From Legionella shakespearei DSM 23087 (lineage in GTDB: Bacteria > Pseudomonadota > Gammaproteobacteria > Legionellales > Legionellaceae), in the NCBI RefSeq assembly GCF_000373765.1, contig NZ_KB892434.1:66806-130805 (forward strand): DNA of 64,000 nucleotides, read 5' to 3'. Made by a program: the position numbers and the translations under genes. Positions 16,951 through 25,727 of this stretch are shown piece after piece. Each line of letters begins with the position of its first letter. The first letter of the stretch is position 1. The notes below the pieces were generated by a model that was not told the DNA's origin, searched no databases, and saw only the letters and a program-made list of their open reading frames with translations.

Positions 16951-18126
16951 ATGAAAAAAAATGCTCTGCTTATCGTACTTTTGACCTGGTTCCTGGGAAA
17001 TATGGATGTCCATTTCCTGGCTCCCGCCTTGCCGAAAATAGCTGATTACTTTGATGTAAGCGCGAGTAGTGCCCAGTTAACCATCAGTTGTTTCCTTTTA
17101 GGAAAGGCGTTCAGCATGATTTTATGGGGAATTATTTCTGATCGTTATGGCAGGAAACCTGTCTTTATTACGGGGCTGATGCTCTTTATCTGCACCAATT
17201 TTTTTGCCGCATTCAGCGATTCAATGACAAGCCTGCTGATATGCCGTTTTCTGCAGGGGGTCAGTGTTGGTGCAACGCTCCTCATGGGACGGGCCATGAT
17301 TAATGACACTCATGATGAACAAAGGGCAACACATTATTTTGCCTGGCTCTTTACCCTGGCCGGTCTTTTCATTTGCTTCTTGCCCTTCCTGGGAGGCTTG
17401 ATTAACAGTTATTGGAATTGGCAAATGGCATCACTGCTTATCGCTGCCTACGGACTGCTCTTATTCCCCTTTTGTTCGGCCTTAAAGGAAACAAAATCAA
17501 AAGTACAGCCACCATCAGAATTAATTCAGAGTATTATAGCTGTTTTTAGCCACCCTGTGTTTGTCTGTTATTTGCTGATCTCTGCTTTGATGATGGCTGG
17601 AGAATCGGCTTTTAATACCAGTGCATCGTTTATCCTGATTAAAGGGGCGCATTTAACCAGTACCCAATACGGCACTATAAAAACGGTTATGGCAATCATG
17701 CATCTGCTGGGCACAGCATGTTGTGGCTTATTGGTCAGTTACTATTCCAGTGTCAAATTGACTGGAACGGGAGTACGCATCTTTGCTTTATCGGCCTGCC
17801 TGATGTGGTTGTTCGCCTTGTTTTCCCAGAATGTAATGCTTACCTTTGTCATTCCGATGATGGCTTATTATTTTGGTACAGGATTTATCGTGGCCTCAGC
17901 AACTGCGGCTGTAGTCCGCCCGTTTCCCCAACACATGGCCATGGCCCTGGCCCTCACCCTGTTTTGCCAATTTAACTGTTCTGCACTCTTTAGTTTTATC
18001 AGCAGCGCTGCCGGGATTGAAAAAGCAGAATCGTTTATGCTCTTGCTCACATCCATCAGCATTCTCAGCTTATTGACCTTGCGCAAACTTGGTTTGGCAG
18101 CAAGGTCTGAGATAGTTAGCACGTAG
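16951..18126 (+). CDS. lbtC: Legiobactin inner-membrane importer LbtC (MFS)
   Basis: A 391-residue major facilitator protein, Bcr/CflA-like in its first half (FLGNMDVHFLAPALPKIADYF, motif A as GIISDRYGRKPVFITG, and RFLQGVSVGATLLMGRAMIND). It starts 14 bp after lbtB and completes the lbtU-A-B-C order known from L. pneumophila, where LbtC imports ferrilegiobactin across the inner membrane. Its stop codon abuts a family E REP whose other side supplies the end of the convergent LicD-like gene, leaving 2 bp between the two genes. Confidence 0.85.
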   Translation: MKKNALLIVLLTWFLGNMDVHFLAPALPKIADYFDVSASSAQLTISCFLLGKAFSMILWGIISDRYGRKPVFITGLMLFICTNFFAAFSDSMTSLLICRFLQGVSVGATLLMGRAMINDTHDEQRATHYFAWLFTLAGLFICFLPFLGGLINSYWNWQMASLLIAAYGLLLFPFCSALKETKSKVQPPSELIQSIIAVFSHPVFVCYLLISALMMAGESAFNTSASFILIKGAHLTSTQYGTIKTVMAIMHLLGTACCGLLVSYYSSVKLTGTGVRIFALSACLMWLFALFSQNVMLTFVIPMMAYYFGTGFIVASATAAVVRPFPQHMAMALALTLFCQFNCSALFSFISSAAGIEKAESFMLLLTSISILSLLTLRKLGLAARSEIVST

Positions 18127-18149
18127 AGCTATCGCTGCATCAAGGCTAC
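18127..18149. repeat. GTAG-REP family E arm shared by two gene ends
   Basis: AGCTATCGCTGCATCAAGG then CTAC is the reverse complement of the family E head. On the minus strand it encodes the last residues (V-A-L-M-Q-R) and the stop codon of the LicD-like gene; on the plus strand lbtC stops at its edge. Confidence 0.75.
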
Positions 18150-19352
18150 GTCTGTTGAAATTACAGGGTCGTCAGGCGCAATTTGGGCATTAGACATAAA
18201 TCTATAGCTATTTTTAGCGGATTGATTCACCTCTGCTGGCATCCTGGCAAGTGCTCTCTTACTCTCATAGACTCCTTGATCAAAATCAAGTGGTGACGGG
18301 CACATATGCCGCAGAGCCCGAGGAGAGGGATGTTGTGAGAGTATAGACAAAATACTCAGTGGGGATTGATAAATGGCGGTATACGCTTCATGTGGATATA
18401 AGCGATTAACATATTTTAATGCTGACGGGCCATAACTACGATATAAATAATCTTCCATAACGTTGGGTTCAATACCAAAAAGTTTTGTTGGGCCAAATGG
18501 ATATTCCACGCAGGTAGCCCACTCATCCGCAGTGAAATAATCTCCTTTTGATTGCAGAGACATGTTGGCATTCCCATAGGTGATAATAGTCTGGTCGCAA
18601 AGCAATCGACTGATGCCTGGAAAAATATCAATAAAAGGTTTGCCGGTATGCTCAAGAGGGGTATTGGGAGCACCTTTGGGGCTATCAGAATAAAAACATT
18701 GCCATCCACCCGTGAATTCTTGTGCCACTATATCAATACCTGTTTCTTTGGCAAAAACACCCGTCTCACATAAAACTTTAAATTTCTCTACACTGTCAGG
18801 ATGAATCATCAAATCCATATCATCATCATTACGAATAATCCCATGCTCCCTGAGAGCACCTAATGCGGTACCACAACTGATACGATAATCGATTTGGTGC
18901 CTGATAAAAAAGGCATGCAGGACATCTGCCATAGCATACAAACGAGCCCCTTCATCAGAAGTTAAATAAATGGTATTCGGATCTGCAGGAGCTGTTAAAA
19001 ATAATTCAGCAGCATAAGCAGGGTTGTACACCATCAAAAAAATACCAACGGTCATACCGATAAAACTACGCGCGTACTCAACTGCATCAACAAGCAGAGT
19101 TTGTACGTTACCACCAGCATACTCTCTCTGGACAATAGTCTGAATCACCGTATCAATAATTCGGCACACATCCGTGATCATTTTACTGAGCAGGTTTAAT
19201 GCCGAGTAAACAGGAATACCTAAACCCACGGCGTAAACCCAAAGCGATTGTTCTCGTTCTAATTGCAGAATCAGTTGATATAATTCGTACCCTTTCTCTT
19301 TACTATAAAGTTCAAGTTCAGGATATTTTTTCAGGGTATTCAGGATTGACAT
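18129..19352 (-). CDS. LicD-like nucleotidyltransferase-fold protein, possible effector
   Basis: A 407-residue protein. Residues 1-120 hold two hydrophobic stretches (about 37-57 and 96-119) with no known domain. A LicD-type fold follows: ISCGTALGALREHGIIRNDD at 158-177 and the acidic cluster D176-D180 (DDDMD) that would bind metal, with DIFP near residue 230. LicD proteins move phosphocholine or related groups onto glycans; the fukutin family shares the fold. In Legionella, isolated proteins joining membrane segments to an enzymatic fold are often Dot/Icm effectors, but no export signal can be proved here. The stop codon is supplied by a REP insertion. Confidence 0.6.
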   Translation of the reverse strand: MSILNTLKKYPELELYSKEKGYELYQLILQLEREQSLWVYAVGLGIPVYSALNLLSKMITDVCRIIDTVIQTIVQREYAGGNVQTLLVDAVEYARSFIGMTVGIFLMVYNPAYAAELFLTAPADPNTIYLTSDEGARLYAMADVLHAFFIRHQIDYRISCGTALGALREHGIIRNDDDMDLMIHPDSVEKFKVLCETGVFAKETGIDIVAQEFTGGWQCFYSDSPKGAPNTPLEHTGKPFIDIFPGISRLLCDQTIITYGNANMSLQSKGDYFTADEWATCVEYPFGPTKLFGIEPNVMEDYLYRSYGPSALKYVNRLYPHEAYTAIYQSPLSILSILSQHPSPRALRHMCPSPLDFDQGVYESKRALARMPAEVNQSAKNSYRFMSNAQIAPDDPVISTDVALMQR

Positions 19353-19383
19353 GCTGGACTCACACCTACATCATTGTGGTGAA

Positions 19384-19412
19384 ATTTTAACCATTTTTTA
19401 CATTAATTGCAA
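19384..19412 (-). promoter_or_regulatory. Promoter of the LicD-like gene
   Basis: On the minus strand TTGCAA (19412-19407), a 17-bp spacer and TAAAAT (19389-19384), 31 bp before the ATG. Confidence 0.5.
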
Positions 19413-19509
19413 GCAATGAATGGCACTTACTTAAGGTTTTTCATTCTATTCGCTTGTCCGGTGGATCCAGAGCTTCAGGGCAGAAACACAGCCCCTGCCA
19501 GTATAACTG

Positions 19510-19602
19510 TTCCGCTTCCTGACGGTCGCGGCTCGGTTTTCGTGCATTCGTATATACTTCATCATGCACCGGAAACCGAGCCGCGACCGTGAGGAAGCGG
19601 AA
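19510..19602. repeat. Family C palindromic repeat pair
   Basis: TTCCGCTTCCTGACGGTCGC, then GGCTCGGTTTTCGTGC, and its inverted partner ACCGAGCCGCGACCGTGAGG 50 bp on. Other copies are at 28273-28443 and 34968-35060. The 661-bp gap between the LicD-like and ATPase genes is mostly this and the next two repeats. Confidence 0.8.
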
Positions 19603-19668
19603 TTTTTGTTGCGGCACAGAGCATGATTTAGCATTGGTGTAGGGCATAAACTGATGTGCTCAAGAGAC

Positions 19669-19722
19669 AGCTGCTTGCAGCCGGGATTGTGCCACTTCGA
19701 TCCCGGCTGCAACCGGGCTACG
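19669..19722. repeat. GTAG-REP family A, degraded pair
   Basis: Left arm reduced to CTGCTTGCAGCCGGGA (no GTAG head) and a right arm TCCCGGCTGCAACCGGGCTA with an internal deletion. Confidence 0.7.
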
Positions 19723-19750
19723 CACTGTGCCATTTCGGAGCAACTTTGCC

Positions 19751-19868
19751 CCGATCCACGTCGTCCTGAGCGCGTCTTTTTGCGCGAAGGATCTCCAAAT
19801 ACTGGCACCATGCAGCCTTCAGGAGATCCTTCGCGCAAAAAGACGCGCTCAGGACGACGTGAATCGGG
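19751..19868. repeat. Family D palindromic repeat pair
   Basis: Arms CGTCGTCCTGAGCGCGTC, T-run, GCGCGAAGGATCTCC and the inverse GGAGATCCTTCGCGC ... GAGCGCG's complement; each arm also folds by itself (TCCT/AGGA and GCGC/GCGC). Further copies lie at seven other intergenic sites in the window. Confidence 0.85.
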
Positions 19869-20013
19869 TTACAAAAACACCATTCATTACAAGCATTCGG
19901 GCTATTTTTACCTTATATTTTGCAATACCACTTGCAAGCTCACTATGGAATAGGGTATTTATCCAGCAGGAATGTAAAAATTAAGTTTTATTGGATAAAT
20001 AAAGGACTTCTAC

Positions 20014-23000
20014 ATGCGTACGGAACAGGCTGCAAAAAAAAATACAGGAAAAAAGACCCGCCCATCAAACAGCAGGGCATTATCTACCCGCTTTACTCAG
20101 GATGAAATTCCCGACAGAACTTATTTCCTGAGAAATACTCTGTATGAAATAGGGGATTTTATTTCATCCCGTACCAGCGAGCTTTATAACGCCATAACGA
20201 TGGCTTTTTCACTGGATACGGTTGATTTCAGCTACCTTAGAAAATACGTATGGCCAGCGATTACCTCTGGAGCAACATTAGTAATTGGCGATTACATCAC
20301 CAGGGGATTGAGCCAGTATTATAATGACAATGAAGAATCCGCCTACGTTTATCAATTTTTATTAAGTGCCGCAGTGCTGAGCTACTGTGCCCTGCACCGC
20401 ATTACCGAAAGGGAATTTAAATCCACGGTGGCATTTTCTGCCGCTGTTGCCAGTGAAGTTATGGCGATTACTTATTTATACAGCTCCGTGTTCACTGGCA
20501 CACAAGTCCTGTTAGAAGACCGTTTATCCGATGACTATTCCCTCATCGCAAGCCTTGGCACCAGTGCACTGCTTGTACCAAGCAGTGTCACCTGGTTAAC
20601 CCAGAAACTCCAGGAGCAATTGGTCCGTTACCAATACGGTAAAGGGGCGCAGCGTTCTGATACTGCAGCGATTTCAAGCGGCCTTACCCCGGTCTCAAAC
20701 CTTTATTATCAAATCAATCATTTCCTTACCAAAGAATTAATGGTTTTATCCCGCACGTTTCAGCTCGGCCTGATTTCCGACAACATTCTCCATGCACAAA
20801 AAATCGTGCAGCAATTCCGAAACTTACCCGCCTTAATTGCTGACGTGGCACCGTCCACCATAAAAAAAATGCAGGCACAACAGGAAAAACTCAGGCAGGA
20901 TTATGAATACAATAACACCTGCCATCAGGTCCTGCGCTTTACTCCTGAAGGCCCGGTGTTTATTGCCATACCCAGGTATCAATTACGTACAGGCGATCTG
21001 GTTTTGTGCGATGACAGTATCGATTTGTCCTCTGTGCCGGTTTCTGGAGAGATTATTGCCTTACAACGCGATGAAAAGGGACACTATATTGAAAAAACAG
21101 AACAACAAAAATTCAGCGTGAACCTGAAAGCACAAAATGGTGAAGACGTCTGGATAGAACATAACACTAAGTCGACATTTGACAGTAACTATCAAAAAGT
21201 AGATTTACATGCGGTACGTGACGGCAAACAAGCCGGGGTATTAACTGGTGATAAATTGAACTTATTTGGTAAAGACAATATTTTTATTCAAATCAAGCCG
21301 GAAAACGAACTCTTGTTAAACAGCGGCTATGAAAAAACTTCGGTTATTGATCAAATCATTTCCAAACGCAAACAAAAAAGCGTGTTACATTCCATTCTGG
21401 CATCGGTCATTATGGCTGCTTTTTTACAAAGGGACATTACCACTTTGCCGGCTGAATCCATACGCCTGATGTTTACCCTGTTCCAAACCATGATCCCATT
21501 TTCGGAAGCCTTTTTGCGTGAAACGATTAACAGCCGGCTGATGAAAAAAATGAATTCCAATATGGAAGGGCATCCCCTGGAAACGGTCGATGCCTTGCGT
21601 GTTGTGGATTTATGTAATGCCATAGGCGGCTATTATCATGATCGCTTCCCTCAGGGAGTTGCCATTATTTCTGATAAAACGGGAACCCTGACTACCAATA
21701 CCATGGAAGTACGTGGACTTTGGGCTGCTGGAATGGACGCTGATGTACAGCAGGTATTGCAAAACAAACCCGAATTATTTTTACCAGAAAGCCAGGAACA
21801 GCAACTGGCCTTTGAACTATTCATTGGCGCTTACACCAATAAACCCAAAGATATGGAGCCAGAAGAAGCAGCCATTCTGCAATTGTTTAAAGGCTTACAA
21901 AAAAATGCTGATTGCGTGGACATTACAACGCTTGGCAATAATCATTTCAAAAAAATAATTACTGGACAAAACAGAGAGCTGGAAACCTTCCACCTGGGCT
22001 TGTACCGCACTTTTGGCGGACGCTTCACTCTGGTTAAAGAAGCAGAAAACCAATACCTCGTTTTTTGTGGTGTGCCCAAAGCCGACTCATTCCATGACAC
22101 AGCCCTGTTAAAGGCTTACACTTCCATGCAGAGCAGAACAGGCGTCCTGTCTCGGGACTGGTGCATTGCCCGCGCGCCCATTTCTGAAAAAACCTATGAA
22201 ACACTGAAAGGATTATTTGATAAGGACGATAAAAAAGAAATCGAATCCTTCATTTTGACTCATCCGGAATTGACAAATAATCTGCGTCATTGTGTTACCT
22301 TCATTATTGATAACCCGGTCAAAAAGGGTGCTGAGAAATTTATCAGCCAACTGCAGGAAATTCAGGTTCCCGTATTTGTCGCCACCGGAGATACTACAAA
22401 AGCTGCTGAAAATATTGCCCGGGTACTCTGTCCAGAGCATGCGGGTAAAATTCTAAGCATACGCGCAAATCAAATAAGTGGATTGAATCCAGAACTGCTG
22501 AATGAGCAAAATTGCCCTCCCGGTTCAACCGTTATTTTTTCAGGCATTAATCCGGAAGTGCTCAAGCTCTTTCAATCACTGCTCCAAAGAGAGAAAAAGA
22601 ACCGTCCCGTCATTATTTTTGCTGAAATGAGCACTGAAGGAAAAGGCACTCTGGCACGCTTTCTTAAAGACAATCAGTTTTTTGTGGTAGCCAATGGCGA
22701 TGGCAGCAATGACGTGATGATGATGAAACACGCTAATATGGTGATAGCGCATCAGACAGAAGACGCTACCTTTGCCCCGGGAGTTGCCCCCTTATCCAAT
22801 TTAAGTGACGCACAGTTACGCCACTTGTTTGGCTCGGAAAAATCATTCTATGAACTGTTTGATATTAACCTTCCTAAAAGTTTGTTTGTTCAGCAATTTA
22901 CTCCTTTGGCTAACTCCCAGGAAAAGCCGACTATGGCTCTGGCGCTGAAAAGCGGTAAATTAAGCTTTGAATTAGCCAAGGCTGTTGGCGCAACTGAGGT

Positions 23001-23445
23001 TAAGGAAATGTATCAGCAGCATTGGTTTAGTGTGGCCTTTGACTTACTCTGGTTATGGATTTCATTTTATGAAATCAATCAAAGCCGTGACCTGCCCATG
23101 GATAATCGCAATATTGGCGTGTCTGATTTGATTACCCAATCCATGGCCATAGTTCTGGTTGTTGCTGGCTTACAAGCCATGGCTAATTATGCCCTGGCTG
23201 AAGAGTCAACGAACCTTACTACCATGATTATTATGCTGACTATACTGCCTCTGGTATTAAGGAGTGTTTTTTCAGGATTCAGGATGGTCCAGGATCGTCT
23301 GTACCCCGCTCCCGTTGCAGAACCGGTTCATCGGGAAGAGGTGGCTCATCGTTCCGTGTTTGGCTATTTGGGAACCCTGTTCAGACCTGCTCGGGCAAGT
23401 ACTCGTGTAGAAGAAATAGAGGAATTGTCTCCTGAGCCGCATTGA
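20014..23445 (+). CDS. Large divergent P-type ATPase
   Basis: A 1143-residue membrane protein. All core P-type catalytic motifs are present: phosphorylation site DKTGTLTTN at D554, ATGDTTKAAENIA at 790-802 and NGDGSNDVMMMKHA at 894-907. The motif is followed by N-x-M, as in P2, P4 and P5 pumps rather than metal P1B pumps. The fourth-helix signature is MIPFSEAF instead of CPC, PEGLP or PISL, and the actuator loop (NGED near 370) departs from TGES. Hydrophobic segments occur near 80-165 and 460-500 and three after 1000. No metal-binding domain is seen. Lone gene with a REP-rich upstream region; an AAAGGAC box precedes the start. Substrate unknown. Confidence 0.85.
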   Translation: MRTEQAAKKNTGKKTRPSNSRALSTRFTQDEIPDRTYFLRNTLYEIGDFISSRTSELYNAITMAFSLDTVDFSYLRKYVWPAITSGATLVIGDYITRGLSQYYNDNEESAYVYQFLLSAAVLSYCALHRITEREFKSTVAFSAAVASEVMAITYLYSSVFTGTQVLLEDRLSDDYSLIASLGTSALLVPSSVTWLTQKLQEQLVRYQYGKGAQRSDTAAISSGLTPVSNLYYQINHFLTKELMVLSRTFQLGLISDNILHAQKIVQQFRNLPALIADVAPSTIKKMQAQQEKLRQDYEYNNTCHQVLRFTPEGPVFIAIPRYQLRTGDLVLCDDSIDLSSVPVSGEIIALQRDEKGHYIEKTEQQKFSVNLKAQNGEDVWIEHNTKSTFDSNYQKVDLHAVRDGKQAGVLTGDKLNLFGKDNIFIQIKPENELLLNSGYEKTSVIDQIISKRKQKSVLHSILASVIMAAFLQRDITTLPAESIRLMFTLFQTMIPFSEAFLRETINSRLMKKMNSNMEGHPLETVDALRVVDLCNAIGGYYHDRFPQGVAIISDKTGTLTTNTMEVRGLWAAGMDADVQQVLQNKPELFLPESQEQQLAFELFIGAYTNKPKDMEPEEAAILQLFKGLQKNADCVDITTLGNNHFKKIITGQNRELETFHLGLYRTFGGRFTLVKEAENQYLVFCGVPKADSFHDTALLKAYTSMQSRTGVLSRDWCIARAPISEKTYETLKGLFDKDDKKEIESFILTHPELTNNLRHCVTFIIDNPVKKGAEKFISQLQEIQVPVFVATGDTTKAAENIARVLCPEHAGKILSIRANQISGLNPELLNEQNCPPGSTVIFSGINPEVLKLFQSLLQREKKNRPVIIFAEMSTEGKGTLARFLKDNQFFVVANGDGSNDVMMMKHANMVIAHQTEDATFAPGVAPLSNLSDAQLRHLFGSEKSFYELFDINLPKSLFVQQFTPLANSQEKPTMALALKSGKLSFELAKAVGATEVKEMYQQHWFSVAFDLLWLWISFYEINQSRDLPMDNRNIGVSDLITQSMAIVLVVAGLQAMANYALAEESTNLTTMIIMLTILPLVLRSVFSGFRMVQDRLYPAPVAEPVHREEVAHRSVFGYLGTLFRPARASTRVEEIEELSPEPH

Positions 23446-23509
23446 ACATAGTATTTGACGCTCTGCAGGTATATAATTTGCCCTAATTAAAACCACGATT
23501 TGAGTTATT

Positions 23510-23950
23510 ATGTTTTACGGGGATACTGTTCAGGAAACCAGGCAGATGTTTTTTAACAGTTGGGATAAATTCCAACATAAAAAACCTCTGTCACCTTTGG
23601 AAAATGAAATTGCCCAGGTGATCCTGGCTCATCCTGAGTATCATAAAATATTGGAACAAGGCACTAAATTCCAGGAGCATACTTATTATCCCGAGTTCGG
23701 CGAAACCAATCCGTTCTTGCACATGGGACTACACCTGGCAGTAAGAGAGCAAGTGGCTACAGATCGCCCTTTGGGCATTAATGAGATTTATAAAAACCTG
23801 GTTAAAAAATACAAAGACCCTCTGGCTGTTGAACATTTAATTATGGACCAGCTCGCTGAATGCTTATGGCTGTCACAAAAAAATAATCTGCCTCCTGATG
23901 AGCAGCAGTATTTAAGGGTACTGACAGAGCTTTATCAAAATAACTCATAA
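23510..23950 (+). CDS. DUF1841 family protein
   Basis: A 146-residue soluble protein of the DUF1841 family, found widely in gamma- and betaproteobacteria. It keeps the family core: a start with FYGDTVQETRQMFFNSWDKF, then the PLENEIAQVILAHPEYH segment, NPFLHMGLHLAVREQ in the middle and the EHLIMDQLAECLW helix near the end. No catalytic residues are obvious and no function is established. It follows the ATPase by 64 bp with TATAAT at 23472-23477 as a possible own -10. Confidence 0.8.
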   Translation: MFYGDTVQETRQMFFNSWDKFQHKKPLSPLENEIAQVILAHPEYHKILEQGTKFQEHTYYPEFGETNPFLHMGLHLAVREQVATDRPLGINEIYKNLVKKYKDPLAVEHLIMDQLAECLWLSQKNNLPPDEQQYLRVLTELYQNNS

Positions 23951-23954
23951 AAAC

Positions 23955-24283
23955 GTAGCCTTGATGCAGCGACAGTGCTGAGTGATCCACTCATATTTGT
24001 GTTGCATCCCAATCTATGCAGAATCGCCTTCCCCTCTCCGGGGGAAGGTGCCCGACAGGGCGGATGGGGGGATCAAAAGGATTATTTTCTCGGCAGGTTC
24101 TGTTATTTTAGAGTTTTTACGTTTAATAATAAGTTCTCTTATTGATCCCCCCTCCCACCCTGTCGGGCACCCTCCCCCGAAGGTGGAGGGGCTACTTGCG
24201 TTGATCATCCTGTTTATTTGCATCTTTTTACCTGGTTAAAATTATGAGAGGCTCACTCTGAGCAATAGAGAAATCAAAGCGCC
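23955..24283. mobile_element. Composite REP-ended element, copy 1 (about 329 bp)
   Basis: GTAGCCTTGATGCAGCGACA head, then inner inverted arms of family F (24027-24080 with 24142-24191: CTCTCCGGGGGAAGGTGCCC ... GGGCACCCTCCCCC) around a variable centre, then the outer right arm, which has decayed from AGAGGATCACTCAGAGCGAT to a form with several changes. A better-preserved copy is at 36818-37146. No ORF: a non-autonomous, MITE-like unit. Confidence 0.7.
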
Positions 24284-24358
24284 TAATACGAAGCTTAAGT
24301 ACCACTTTGCTGGAGAATCGGTTAAGATGGTGCATCGAAACAGGTAATCAGTTTAATT

Positions 24359-25111
24359 ATGACCGATCAGGATAAAACCACTCATTTTGGCTTTGAAGCA
24401 GTCGCCTGGGATGAGAAAGAAAAAAAGGTAGCAGAAGTATTCCATTCCGTAGCTAAAAATTACGATTTGATGAATGACTTGATGTCACTGGGAATTCATC
24501 ATCTGTGGAAACGCTTCACTGTGGAGTTAAGTCATGTTCGCCCTGGGCAGTCAGTGCTTGATTTGGCAGGAGGCAGTGGTGATTTAACGCGTCTGTTATG
24601 TAAAAAAGTCGGAGACAGCGGCCAGGTCATTCTCGCGGACATCAATTCAGCCATGCTGCAGGTTGGACGCAACCGCCTGCTTGATGAAGGTTTGTTTAAA
24701 AACATCAGTTTCGTACAAGGCAATGCCCAATGCCTGCCCTTTGCCGATAACAGTTTTCATTGCATTACCATGGGCTTTGGCTTGAGAAATGTTACAGACA
24801 AAGAAGAAGCCTTACGCTCCATGTATCGCGTATGTAAACCCGGTGGTAAACTCATGGTACTTGAGTTTTCTACGCCCACCTTTCCAGGCTTAAAACCGGT
24901 ATATGACTGGTATTCTTTTAATATTTTGCCTAAAGTAGGAAAGTTCTTTGCTCAAGATGAAGCCAGCTATCAATACCTTGCCGAATCCATACGCATGCAC
25001 CCCAATCAGGATGCATTAAAAGAGATGATTGAACAAGCCGGTTTTGAAGATTGCCAATACCATAATTTGAGTGGGGGCATAGTAGCCTTACATATTGCTT
25101 ATAAATACTGA
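24359..25111 (+). CDS. ubiE: Ubiquinone/menaquinone C-methyltransferase UbiE
   Basis: A 250-residue class I SAM-dependent methyltransferase that methylates the ring carbon of demethoxy-ubiquinol (and demethylmenaquinone where present). Signature segments: [23 protein letters not shown] loop [11 protein letters not shown], and [20 protein letters not shown]. It leads the gene run ubiE-ubiJ-x-ubiB-tatA-tatB, the gammaproteobacterial order apart from the extra small gene. All motifs are intact and the length is normal. Confidence 0.96.
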   Translation: MTDQDKTTHFGFEAVAWDEKEKKVAEVFHSVAKNYDLMNDLMSLGIHHLWKRFTVELSHVRPGQSVLDLAGGSGDLTRLLCKKVGDSGQVILADINSAMLQVGRNRLLDEGLFKNISFVQGNAQCLPFADNSFHCITMGFGLRNVTDKEEALRSMYRVCKPGGKLMVLEFSTPTFPGLKPVYDWYSFNILPKVGKFFAQDEASYQYLAESIRMHPNQDALKEMIEQAGFEDCQYHNLSGGIVALHIAYKY

Positions 25112-25118
25112 GTTTATT

Positions 25119-25727
25119 ATGTTAAAAAAATACTCCTTAAAAGCGCTGCAAACTGCAATTAACCAGGCATTAAACCTGGATGAGCATATGCCAGAAAAAC
25201 TGCAGGCCTTGAATGAAAAAGTGATCGAAATGGTTATTTCGCCATTAAATGTTAACTTTTACATTCAGTTTCAAAACAGCCAACTGTTGTTGCTGGACCA
25301 ATATGACGGAAATCCTGACACCATTATTCACAGTAATCCTATAGGCCTTATCCGCTTGAGTTTATTACCTGCATCCAAAGCCCGCTCATTATTCAATGAT
25401 AAAATTCGGATGTCGGGTGACATTGAACTCGGACAAAAGGTTAAAAAACTGTTTGATGAACTGGACATAGACTGGGAAGGGCATCTGGCTCATTTTACTG
25501 GTGATGTTGTCGCCCATCAGATAGGTTCGTTTATACGTAAGGGTATGGAAATTAAAAAGCAGTTCAGTAATTCCATGCAACTCAACATGACCGAATTTTT
25601 ACAAGAAGAATTGCGTGTAGTTCCTTCGAAAAATGAACTGGATGATTTTTTTAATGATGTCGATGAATTGCGTTTAAGTGTTGAACGATTACAAGCCCAT
25701 ATCAATCAACTGATGACCTCAAAATGA
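25119..25727 (+). CDS. ubiJ: Ubiquinone biosynthesis accessory factor UbiJ
   Basis: A 202-residue UbiJ/YigP protein. The start is ATG 25119, 7 bp after ubiE; the frame is open further back only inside ubiE. Residues about 10-125 form an SCP2-like lipid-binding domain (VISPLNVNFYIQFQNSQLLL, ADPD-like NPDTIIHSNPIGLIRL), and the C-terminus is a coiled coil (LDDFFNDVDELRLSVERLQ). UbiJ binds ubiquinone intermediates and, with UbiK, scaffolds the Ubi complex. The stop overlaps the start of the next gene (ATGA), so translation is coupled. Confidence 0.93.
   Translation: MLKKYSLKALQTAINQALNLDEHMPEKLQALNEKVIEMVISPLNVNFYIQFQNSQLLLLDQYDGNPDTIIHSNPIGLIRLSLLPASKARSLFNDKIRMSGDIELGQKVKKLFDELDIDWEGHLAHFTGDVVAHQIGSFIRKGMEIKKQFSNSMQLNMTEFLQEELRVVPSKNELDDFFNDVDELRLSVERLQAHINQLMTSK

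Noticed and set aside
19446-19984. Several overlapping frames of 60 to 130 codons between the LicD-like and ATPase genes
   Set aside because: They are made of family C, A and D repeats read in different frames and recur at other repeat sites.
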